Part shown: in pieces, positions 36,398-43,911 of the stretch
Layout of the letters: the number at the start of each line of letters is the position of its first letter
Numbering within the stretch: the first letter of the stretch is position 1
Source: SAR86 cluster bacterium
GTDB lineage: Bacteria; Pseudomonadota; Gammaproteobacteria; Magnimaribacterales; D2472
DNA: 64,000 nucleotides
Direction of reading: 5' to 3'
Assembly: GCA_023703655.1 (NCBI GenBank)
Contig: CP097973.1
Location: 664,170 to 728,169 of the forward strand
Program-made: the position numbers and the translations under genes
The notes under the pieces: generated by a model
Databases searched by the model: none
What the model was told of the DNA's origin: nothing
Seen by the model: only the letters and a program-made list of their open reading frames with translations

Positions 36398-37151
36398 AAC
36401 CTTTTACTGCATTGATATACTTTAATATGGTAGCATCAAATCCATATTTCAAGGCATCAACTATTAAACTATGACCAATAGATACTTCATCAATTTCAGC
36501 ACATTCTTTTAAAAACTTTAAGTTGTCTAAATTTAAATCATGTCCAGCATTAACTTTTAACTTAGCACTTTTTGCATCCTCAACTAATTTACTAATAGCT
36601 AATTGAATTGATGTTAGTTGTTTTTTATTATTTTCTTCGACTGCTTTTGCTAATGGGCCTGTATATATTTCAATAGAATTAATTATTGTTCCTTTAATAT
36701 CATTTAATGCAGAAAAATTATGATCAACAAAAATACTTACAAATTTTGTCTCTGTAGGTGTATGTTCTTCTATTAATGAAAAAAATTTACTGTTTAAGTA
36801 TTTAGAATCCCAACCGTGATCTGAAGTAAGTTGATTGTTTTCATCTGGTACCAAGGTTACTTGGAACGGAGGATTTGATTTTATTATCTCTAAGAAGCCA
36901 GGATAGTCCTGTGTTTTTTGAGAAAATGGGTTTCCTTCAATGTTTAATTCTTTAGTATGTTTTTCGCAAATTTCTCTAAGTTTGCTTACATCATCAGGGG
37001 TAGCATGTCTTAGATCGGGACGAGGATGTAAAGTTAGCCCATCTACACCAAGCTTAACTGCAGATAATGCAAAATTTTCAATGTTAGGTTGGTCTTGGCC
37101 GCGAGCGTTCCTTATTAATGCAATCTTGTTTAAGTTGATGCTTAGATTCAC
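36384..37151 (-). CDS. pdxJ: Pyridoxine 5'-phosphate synthase
   Basis: Closes the pyridine ring of vitamin B6 from 1-deoxyxylulose 5-phosphate and 3-amino-2-oxopropyl phosphate. 255-aa barrel: LSINLNKIALIRNARG, LTLHPRPDLRHATPDDV, EGNPF, VTLVPD, NAGHDLNLDNLKFL and EVSIGHSLIVDAL are family blocks. Transcribed after the NTF2-like gene with a 15-base gap. Confidence 0.93.
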   Translation of the reverse strand: MNLSINLNKIALIRNARGQDQPNIENFALSAVKLGVDGLTLHPRPDLRHATPDDVSKLREICEKHTKELNIEGNPFSQKTQDYPGFLEIIKSNPPFQVTLVPDENNQLTSDHGWDSKYLNSKFFSLIEEHTPTETKFVSIFVDHNFSALNDIKGTIINSIEIYTGPLAKAVEENNKKQLTSIQLAISKLVEDAKSAKLKVNAGHDLNLDNLKFLKECAEIDEVSIGHSLIVDALKYGFDATILKYINAVKGYGYY

Positions 37152-37166
37152 AGCTTAATATTATTA

Positions 37167-37595
37167 TTATCCTCTATCTTTAAAATCATCAATGTTCACA
37201 GTTAAGCTTTCAAGATTATCTGGAGAGGTTATCGAACCATCATCCCAAAAAGCTCTACCTGAAACAATCTTACCCTCATCATTGACTATGAAATGATCAA
37301 CAATACTAATATCCATTCCAGAGTTATCATTATCATTACGAACTTGCATTGTTGCTTTTAAAATTCCTTCATTTGCACAGACAACAAATTCTTCATTAAC
37401 TGGAGTAATGTTCATTCCATTAGAATGGCCAAAATCCCAAAAAGCAGATATTGAATCAATGCCTTTGCAAGGTTCTGCACCTACAGGATCCTCAAATATT
37501 GCTGCTTCATCCCACAAAGATAAAAATAGCTCTTTATCATTATTTTTATAAGCAGTTACATACCCTTCCATTACTTTCATCACAGCTTCTTTCAT
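37167..37595 (-). CDS. Ketosteroid-isomerase-like (NTF2-fold) protein with the KSI catalytic triad
   Basis: 142-aa NTF2/SnoaL-fold protein. It aligns by eye with bacterial delta5-3-ketosteroid isomerase: Tyr12 (GYVTAYKNND) and Asp36 (FEDPVGAEP) are 24 residues apart exactly as Tyr16 and Asp40 in the Pseudomonas enzyme, and Asp100 (SIVDHFIVNDEGKI) fills the place of Asp103. The enzyme shifts a C=C double bond next to a ketone. The operon also holds a 3-ketosteroid-dehydrogenase-like protein and an SDR, which supports this. Many NTF2-fold proteins are not isomerases, so the activity is inferred. Overlaps the previous gene by 4 bases. Confidence 0.68.
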   Translation of the reverse strand: MKEAVMKVMEGYVTAYKNNDKELFLSLWDEAAIFEDPVGAEPCKGIDSISAFWDFGHSNGMNITPVNEEFVVCANEGILKATMQVRNDNDNSGMDISIVDHFIVNDEGKIVSGRAFWDDGSITSPDNLESLTVNIDDFKDRG

Positions 37596-38086
37596 TTTTT
37601 CTCCAGTTTTATTCCGTGCTCCTTTAGATGCACTTTAGTAAATTTTTGATCTTTTGCGATTGGCTCTATAGATTCACTTATTCTATCGTACTCGGAAAAT
37701 TGTATTAACCATTTAGAATCTTGGTAAACATACTTGTCCTTATATAATGCTGTTCCTTGAGTAATTATATTTTCGTTAAAGTTATAAAATATGTCGTGCA
37801 AATACCATAAACCTGCAGCATTCTTACCATCTATAATTTCTATTTCCGGATGATGTCCAGTATGCATTGCACATGTTTGGTCATGAAAAGAATATTTCAT
37901 GGAAGTAATAATTTCATCCTTTCCGGATGCCTGCCATCTGTAAGTACCTCCTCTATAGTCAACAGAAATATCATCAGTAAAAATTGTTGACAATAATTCA
38001 TAATCTGCCATGTCTATAGCTCTAAAGTATTTATGCTTTAAATTTCTAATCTCTTCAATTGCTAGTAATCTATCTATTGCTTCCAT
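37592..38086 (-). CDS. SnoaL/NTF2-like protein, 164 aa
   Basis: SnoaL_4-type NTF2 fold: a start helix IDRLLAIEEIRNLKHKYFRA, then DYELLSTIFTDDISVDYRGG and a HTGHHPEIEI-LWYLHDIFY beta sheet. Proteins of this type are often small isomerases, dehydratases or oxygenase partner subunits in steroid, aromatic or polyketide pathways. It lacks the KSI spacing seen in the next gene. One base separates it from the SDR upstream and it overlaps the KSI-like gene by 4 bases. Confidence 0.75.
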   Translation of the reverse strand: MEAIDRLLAIEEIRNLKHKYFRAIDMADYELLSTIFTDDISVDYRGGTYRWQASGKDEIITSMKYSFHDQTCAMHTGHHPEIEIIDGKNAAGLWYLHDIFYNFNENIITQGTALYKDKYVYQDSKWLIQFSEYDRISESIEPIAKDQKFTKVHLKEHGIKLEKK

Positions 38087-38087
38087 C

Positions 38088-38843
38088 TTATCTTAAATAA
38101 GCTTGCCCCCCATCAATCATAATTGTTGTTCCAGTAATATAACCCATTCCGTCTGAAATTAAGTGACATACTGCATTTCCAATATCTTTTTCACAGTCAC
38201 CAACTTTTTTTAGAGGTATGGTTTCAATAAATGCACTTGATTCTTCAGGATTATTTTCTACCCACCAATCCATTCCTACGGAATTTCCAAGTGGCATTAT
38301 TGAATTTACTCTAATATTATCTTTTCCCCACTCTACAGCAGCAGCTCTTGTTATGGATCTAATTGCTTCTTTAACTGCAGCATACATACCGTATCCCTGC
38401 GAATCAGGTCTTAAGCCAGCAGAACTTGCAAGATTTACAATATTGCCGCCATTCTCCAAAAATCTATGAAACTTTCTCATCAATCGAAAAGTTGCTAATG
38501 GTCCAGACTCCCAACCTGACACAAAATCTTCTTCACTAATTTCGAGAACACTACCTAATGGGACTTCTTGTGCATTATTAACAAGAACATTGATAGTGGT
38601 AAATTCTGAAATTATTTGCTCAATTGCCAAATCAATTGATTCTTCATGTTTCACATCGCACTCTACTGCGATAGTAGTGAGGCCCTCTTTATTAAGGTTC
38701 TTTGATGCTTTATTAACCTTATCAAATGTTCTACCAAGTAATGCAACTTTAGCTCCATGTTTAGCAAGAGCAGTAGCTATCCCAAGCCCAACCCCTTGAC
38801 CAGCTCCAGTAACGACCGCGGTCTTTGATGACAAATCTATCAA
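38088..38843 (-). CDS. Short-chain dehydrogenase (hydroxysteroid-dehydrogenase-like context)
   Basis: 251-aa classical SDR: VTGAGQGVGLGIA, VNNAQE, catalytic Ser region VNLASSAGLRPD, and Tyr/Lys in YGMYAAVKEAI, ending ITGTTIMIDGGQAYLR. An Arg after strand two (LLGRTFDK) suggests NADP(H). Overlaps the KstD-like gene by 4 bases and is followed by two NTF2-like genes, which points to oxidation or reduction of a ring hydroxyl on the same substrate. Exact substrate unknown. Confidence 0.78.
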   Translation of the reverse strand: MIDLSSKTAVVTGAGQGVGLGIATALAKHGAKVALLGRTFDKVNKASKNLNKEGLTTIAVECDVKHEESIDLAIEQIISEFTTINVLVNNAQEVPLGSVLEISEEDFVSGWESGPLATFRLMRKFHRFLENGGNIVNLASSAGLRPDSQGYGMYAAVKEAIRSITRAAAVEWGKDNIRVNSIMPLGNSVGMDWWVENNPEESSAFIETIPLKKVGDCEKDIGNAVCHLISDGMGYITGTTIMIDGGQAYLR

Positions 38844-40558
38844 AAATTTGCTCCAGTAATATCTTTTGCAGCAAGATAACCAAATGTCATTGCAGGTCCA
38901 AGAGTTGAACCAGGTCCTGGATATTTAGGTAATAAAGCTGTGGTGCAATTTCCACATGCATATAAACCACTAATGGGATTTTTACTTGTATCAAGAACGC
39001 GTGCATTGGAATCTATAACCAATCCGCCTGCGGTACCCATTTCACCAGGATATAAAACCATACAATAAAACGGTCCTTTTTCTAGGGGTGCAAGGCATGG
39101 ATTAGGCTCAACTGACGGATCGCCGTAATATCTATCATATGCTGTGTCGCCTCTTTGGAAATCAAGATCATTACCAGTTTTACTAAACTCATTTACTTTT
39201 TGTTGAGTCTTCAATAGCCCATTGGCATTTAAACCAACTTTCTCAGCTAATTCTTCAAGTGTATCGGCTTTTGTTAAAAATGATGGATCCCACCATTCTT
39301 TTGGTACTCTTGAATCAGGCTGCATTGAGGCTTGAAGAAGAGGACCACATGGTCTATTTTTCCTAAAATCACTATCAAAGATCATATAGCACGGTGCACA
39401 CGGATTACCATTAGCATATTCCTTAAACATATCGTTTACAAAGCTTACGTAGTTTTGTGATTCGTTTGAAAAACGCTCTCCATTCTTGTTAACTGTATAG
39501 TTTCCTGGCATTGACTTATCGACCATTGATAACCACCCTTTATCTTGACCAGGAACTTTCATGGTAGTTGACCACCAACCAGTATCCATTTGATGAGTAG
39601 CCGCATTAAGGCGTAAACCTTCATTAAGTGCATCACCAGTATTATGGACATTTGCAGCGCTCCACTCTGCGTTTGTAGGTTGTGGTAAATATCGCTCTCT
39701 AAGTTCTTGGTTTTTTTCAAAACCACCAGATGCTAATATCACTCCCTTATTTGCTTTTATATTGAGTGTCTTTTCTCCTTGTGATGCCTTAATACCAATT
39801 ACCCTCCCGTCTGCAAATATGATCTCTGACATCGAAGTATTTCTCCAAATTGGTATATCTCTGTCCTTGCAGGAAAGTATTAATCTTGCAATACCAGCAT
39901 TTCCCATTGTTAATCTTCGATCTTTCCAACCAAAAAATAATCTCATGGGTAAATCGAATATATACTTAACAAATAGTTTGGCAAACAAAGCTTTCCATCC
40001 TGGTAGAGCGCCAAGTAATAGTTGACCCTCTACTTGGGTAAAGTTCATTCTAATTGGGCCCATTGTAAAAGCAGTTTGAGGATGTTGATCTCTTAAAAAA
40101 TTCAAATCATCTCCTAAATCAGTCCCAGGAATTGGTTCAGGTTCCATTGATCTATTTCCCTCTTTACCACCAGGGTTATCTGGGAAATAATCTGGATAGT
40201 GAGCTAAGTTTCTATACTTTACCCTTGAATTTTCGTGAAGATAATCGATCATTTTTGGACCATGTTCTAAATATGCCTCAATCAGATCATCTTCAATCAT
40301 GCCATCGGGAGAAACACTGTTGATGTATGCTTTAGCATCATCATAAGAATCATCAACATTCTCTGCAACTGCATACCTATTATTGGGTATCCAAACTCCT
40401 CCTCCAGATGTAGCACTTGTGCCACCATATTGATTTGATTTCTCAATAACAAGAACACTTGCACCACCATCTCTTGAGCAAATAGCTGATGTCAAACCAC
40501 CATTACCAGTACCAATGACAACAACATCAAATTCATGATCAAAATTAAAATTTTCCAT
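38840..40558 (-). CDS. 3-ketosteroid delta1-dehydrogenase-like flavoprotein
   Basis: 572-aa FAD enzyme of the KstD / fumarate-reductase-like family. N-terminal VVIGTGNGGLTSAICSRDGG with EKSNQYGGTSATSGGGVWIP, and a C-terminal YPGEMGTAGGLVIDSNARVL followed by GLYACGNCTTALLP and YPGPGSTLGPAMTFGYLAA. These C-terminal blocks closely follow KstD proteins, including the catalytic Tyr region. The family desaturates ring A of 3-ketosteroids. First gene of a probable six-gene transcript ending in grxD; next gene overlaps by 4 bases. A different 3-oxo ring substrate is possible. Confidence 0.8.
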   Translation of the reverse strand: MENFNFDHEFDVVVIGTGNGGLTSAICSRDGGASVLVIEKSNQYGGTSATSGGGVWIPNNRYAVAENVDDSYDDAKAYINSVSPDGMIEDDLIEAYLEHGPKMIDYLHENSRVKYRNLAHYPDYFPDNPGGKEGNRSMEPEPIPGTDLGDDLNFLRDQHPQTAFTMGPIRMNFTQVEGQLLLGALPGWKALFAKLFVKYIFDLPMRLFFGWKDRRLTMGNAGIARLILSCKDRDIPIWRNTSMSEIIFADGRVIGIKASQGEKTLNIKANKGVILASGGFEKNQELRERYLPQPTNAEWSAANVHNTGDALNEGLRLNAATHQMDTGWWSTTMKVPGQDKGWLSMVDKSMPGNYTVNKNGERFSNESQNYVSFVNDMFKEYANGNPCAPCYMIFDSDFRKNRPCGPLLQASMQPDSRVPKEWWDPSFLTKADTLEELAEKVGLNANGLLKTQQKVNEFSKTGNDLDFQRGDTAYDRYYGDPSVEPNPCLAPLEKGPFYCMVLYPGEMGTAGGLVIDSNARVLDTSKNPISGLYACGNCTTALLPKYPGPGSTLGPAMTFGYLAAKDITGANF

Positions 40559-40610
40559 AATAATTCTCTACCTTTGATTTATAATACAATCCTAAACATT
40601 ATTTTATATT

Positions 40611-41744
40611 ATGAAAACTGAAATAGCTGAGAAATTAGGAATTGAATACCCAATATTTGCATTCACACATTGCAGAGATGTTGTTGTTGCAGTAAGCAAA
40701 GCAGGCGGCATTGGCGTTTTAGGTGCTGTTGGATACTCACCTGAGCAATTAAAAGAAGAGCTTGATTGGATAGATGCACATATTGGCGATTATCCCTATG
40801 GGGTGGATACAGTAATTCCACAGAAATATGAAGGCATGGATAATAAAGATCCTGAAGAATTACTAGAGCAACTTCAAAAGCTTGTTCCTGAAGAACATAA
40901 AAGTTTCGCTCAAAAATTGTTAAATGATCATGGGGTTCCTGAGGCAGATACATCAAACGGACCAGAAGGAGGGCTCCTTGGATGGACTGAGGCAACTGCT
41001 GGACCGCAAATTGAAGAAGCATTAAAAAGAAAAAATGTAAAACTTATTGCTAATGCACTTGGAACACCGCCAGCAGATATTGTAAAAAAGATTCAAGACA
41101 AGGGGATTTTGGTTGGTGCATTGTGTGGAAAGATTAAACAAGCTAAAGCTCATAAGGAGGCTGGGCTAGATTTTATTATTGCACAAGGTGGTGAAGGTGG
41201 TGGCCACACTGGTGAAATAGGCAGTATAGTTTTATGGCCTCAAATTATTGATGCAGTCGGTGATATGCCTGTTTTAGCTGCAGGAGGTATTGGAAATGGC
41301 AGACAAATGGCTGCTGCTATGGCAATGGGAGCACAAGGTATTTGGGCTGGTTCATTGTGGTTGACTGTAGAAGAATCTCACTCACAGCCTGCACAACGAG
41401 AATCTTACTTAAATGCGACAAGCGAAGATACAATTCGGAGTCGTGCATGGACTGGTAAACCTGCAAGAATGTTAAAAAATAAATGGACTGAGGCCTGGGA
41501 AAGTGATGATACTCCTGATCCATTGCCTATGCCTTTGCAGGGAATGGTAACTTTTGATGCGATTAGAAGAACTGCAATGTATGCAGACAAGGGAGAAGCA
41601 CAGGCAGTTTCTTTTAATGCAGCTGGACAAGTAATAGGTCAAATTAATGAAGTTGAGTCGGCAAAAAATGTTGTTTTCAAGTTAGTTAGTGAATATGTAG
41701 ATACACTTGAGAAAATGAATGCATCAATGCCTCAAATCGATTAA
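40611..41744 (+). CDS. Nitronate monooxygenase / 2-nitropropane dioxygenase family protein
   Basis: 377-aa FMN barrel: YPIFAFTHCRDVVVAVSKAGGIGVLGAVGY (residues ~14-43) and AQGGEGGGHTGEIGSIVLWPQI with AAGGIGNGRQMAAAMAMGAQGIWAGS are the FMN-binding blocks of the NMO/FabK group. In steroid and terpenoid clusters such proteins are often enoyl-type reductases or NMO-like enzymes rather than true nitronate oxidases. Divergent from the KstD-like gene with a TATAAT at 40580 and no Shine-Dalgarno. Its TAA stop shares TTAA with the convergent M20 gene. Confidence 0.8.
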   Translation: MKTEIAEKLGIEYPIFAFTHCRDVVVAVSKAGGIGVLGAVGYSPEQLKEELDWIDAHIGDYPYGVDTVIPQKYEGMDNKDPEELLEQLQKLVPEEHKSFAQKLLNDHGVPEADTSNGPEGGLLGWTEATAGPQIEEALKRKNVKLIANALGTPPADIVKKIQDKGILVGALCGKIKQAKAHKEAGLDFIIAQGGEGGGHTGEIGSIVLWPQIIDAVGDMPVLAAGGIGNGRQMAAAMAMGAQGIWAGSLWLTVEESHSQPAQRESYLNATSEDTIRSRAWTGKPARMLKNKWTEAWESDDTPDPLPMPLQGMVTFDAIRRTAMYADKGEAQAVSFNAAGQVIGQINEVESAKNVVFKLVSEYVDTLEKMNASMPQID

Positions 41745-43036
41745 TTAGTCATTGCGATCGAATAGTCATTCACTAGGTGTATGAATGACTTTACACCATT
41801 GATCAAAGCATCATCGTCTACATAAAAGTATGGTGAGTGATTTGAAAAATCACTTTCCTTATCTTTAGGATTAACACCTAAATAAAAAAATAAACCAGGT
41901 ACTTGTTGAGCAAAAAATGAAAAGTCCTCTGCTCCGGTCCTTGGCAATGTCCATTCAATAAATTGTCCATTAGATGCTCGACTTAATGATGGCATCATCA
42001 TTTTAGCAAGATCAATATCATTTACTGTCACTGGATAACCGCCATATACTCTGAATTTAACATCGGCTTCAGCATTATGAGCTTCCGCAACATTTGTAGC
42101 AATCTTTGTAATTTCATCATAGATTCTTTTTCGATAATCTTCGTCAAAAGTTCTTATGGTGCCTTCTAGCATTACCTCTTCTGGAATAATATTGTTTCGC
42201 GTACCTCCCCTAATAATCCCAACTGAAATTACAGCTTGGCTCTCAAGTATATTTAATCTTCTGCTAACTATAGTTTGTAATGTTGATCCTATATCATAAG
42301 CAGCAGTAATCGGATCGACACCTGACCATGGTCTAGATCCATGAGTTTGTTTACCTTTCACAATTATTCTGAATGCTTCAGCGGAAGCCATGGCTGGACC
42401 TGGCTTCAGTGCAATCCATCCATGCTTTGCATTTGTTACGTGCATTCCAAAAATAGCATCTGGCTTTTCTTCTTTAAAAATTCCCTCTTTAAGCATTAAT
42501 TCTGCACCACCCTCTTCACCCTCAGGAGCTCCCTCTTCAGCAGGCTGAAAAATTAACATAATATCTCCACGAAGCTTATCTTTATTATTTGTTAAAAATT
42601 CAGCTACGCCTAATAAAACTGCCATATGTGCGTCATGACCACACGCATGCATTACTCCAACATCTTGACCTTGATATACAGTTCTGACTTTCGATGAAAA
42701 TGGTAAATTAAGTTTTTCTTCAACAGGCAATGCATCCATATCAGCTCGCAAAGCCATTAAAGGTCCTTCTTTTTGACCTCTGATCATCGCTATTAAGCCT
42801 GTATGTGCTATTCCAGTTTCTACACTTAATCCCATATCTTCTAATTTTGATTTAATATACTTTGCAGTTTCAAACTCTCTGTTTGATAGTTCTGGATATT
42901 CATGAAAGTGGTGCCTCCATTCAATCACATTTGTCATCACCTCTTGAATGTCACTTTCAATTAAATCAACAAGTTCCTTTGCAGTTAGATGCAAGCAACT
43001 AAGCAAAATTGAGAAAAATAAAAAATTCAGTTTCAT
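41741..43036 (-). CDS. Exported M20D amidohydrolase / aminoacylase-like peptidase
   Basis: 431 aa; hippurate-hydrolase-like zinc amidohydrolase. Metal ligands and active site: HACGHDAH, a Glu-rich EEGAPEGEEGG block, FGMHV, and TGAEDFSFF. A signal peptide leads (MKLNFLFFSILLSCLHL); LLSC resembles a lipobox, so the mature enzyme may be a lipoprotein starting at Cys14. It would split acyl-amino acids outside the cytoplasm. Last gene of the F420 operon, overlapping the previous stop by 4 bases; a link to F420 is not obvious. Confidence 0.82.
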   Translation of the reverse strand: MKLNFLFFSILLSCLHLTAKELVDLIESDIQEVMTNVIEWRHHFHEYPELSNREFETAKYIKSKLEDMGLSVETGIAHTGLIAMIRGQKEGPLMALRADMDALPVEEKLNLPFSSKVRTVYQGQDVGVMHACGHDAHMAVLLGVAEFLTNNKDKLRGDIMLIFQPAEEGAPEGEEGGAELMLKEGIFKEEKPDAIFGMHVTNAKHGWIALKPGPAMASAEAFRIIVKGKQTHGSRPWSGVDPITAAYDIGSTLQTIVSRRLNILESQAVISVGIIRGGTRNNIIPEEVMLEGTIRTFDEDYRKRIYDEITKIATNVAEAHNAEADVKFRVYGGYPVTVNDIDLAKMMMPSLSRASNGQFIEWTLPRTGAEDFSFFAQQVPGLFFYLGVNPKDKESDFSNHSPYFYVDDDALINGVKSFIHLVNDYSIAMTN

Positions 43037-43911
43037 TTTGTTTTAGAAAAATTAAATAATAAGGGTGGCGTATTTTTGCAATAATCTAAAAATCCATCTC
43101 TTTTTTCAGCAGATCTTTTATCCATCATTGGAATAGATGCCCTTGCTATTAAAATGTACATTACAATCGTGCCTCCAATTAACCAAATATTGCTCAAAGT
43201 GCTTCCAAGAGCAAAAATTAACCCACCAGACCAAAAGAGAATTTCACCTAAATAATTAGGATGTCTAGAATAAAACCAAAGGCCTTTGTCCATGACCTTA
43301 TTAGCATTATTTGGATCTTGTCTAAACTTATACATTTGTTGATCTGAAACAATTTGTAAAATAACTGCACTTATGATTGTTAAGGTTGCAAATAAATCAA
43401 AAATGCCTACACCATTGCTAGGGTAATAAAGCACAAAACAAAATGGAACTGTTGTTAAATAAACACAAACTGTAGGTATTAGATGTATTTGAAAAAAATC
43501 TACTGATGCAAATTCAAATTTTGAAGATGTTCTTCCTTTCATCATTACATACCTCCAATCTTCATGATTAAATCCATCCCATGATCTTATCCAATTATAA
43601 GTAAGTCTTATTGCCCACAACATTACACATGCGAACACTAAGACTGATCTTAGAAAATTTCCATCTGCATTAAAGTCTGTCCAAACAAGAATTAAAAGAA
43701 ATGGTGGAATAACTGACCAATATGCGTCATACCAACTTGAATTACGAAATAAAACGCTACATAAATATATAAAAATTGTTGCAATGACATCTACAAAAAA
43801 TAATCTTAGCCAAATATTAATTTCAAACATTAAATTCCAACTCATCATCATTAAGTAAAAACAGATGCAATATCCAATAAGAATTACTATTAAATCTCTA
43901 ATTTTATTCAT
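43033..43911 (-). CDS. DUF1295 membrane protein (steroid-reductase-like fold)
   Basis: 292 aa with about seven membrane segments. The conserved C-terminal block FYSRHPNYLGEILFWSGG identifies the DUF1295 family, which shares its fold with steroid 5-alpha-reductase C-terminal domains and isoprenylcysteine methyltransferases. Family members are thought to be membrane reductases or methyltransferases of lipid substrates. Its place between the FO-synthase and M20 genes (4-base overlaps on both sides) makes an F420- or NADPH-linked lipid reduction an attractive, untested idea. Confidence 0.75.
   Translation of the reverse strand: MNKIRDLIVILIGYCICFYLMMMSWNLMFEINIWLRLFFVDVIATIFIYLCSVLFRNSSWYDAYWSVIPPFLLILVWTDFNADGNFLRSVLVFACVMLWAIRLTYNWIRSWDGFNHEDWRYVMMKGRTSSKFEFASVDFFQIHLIPTVCVYLTTVPFCFVLYYPSNGVGIFDLFATLTIISAVILQIVSDQQMYKFRQDPNNANKVMDKGLWFYSRHPNYLGEILFWSGGLIFALGSTLSNIWLIGGTIVMYILIARASIPMMDKRSAEKRDGFLDYCKNTPPLLFNFSKTK

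Noticed and set aside
40663-41022. 119-aa minus-strand frame inside the nitronate monooxygenase gene
   Set aside because: Gln/Leu-rich complement of a conserved FMN enzyme; no ribosome site or family resemblance.
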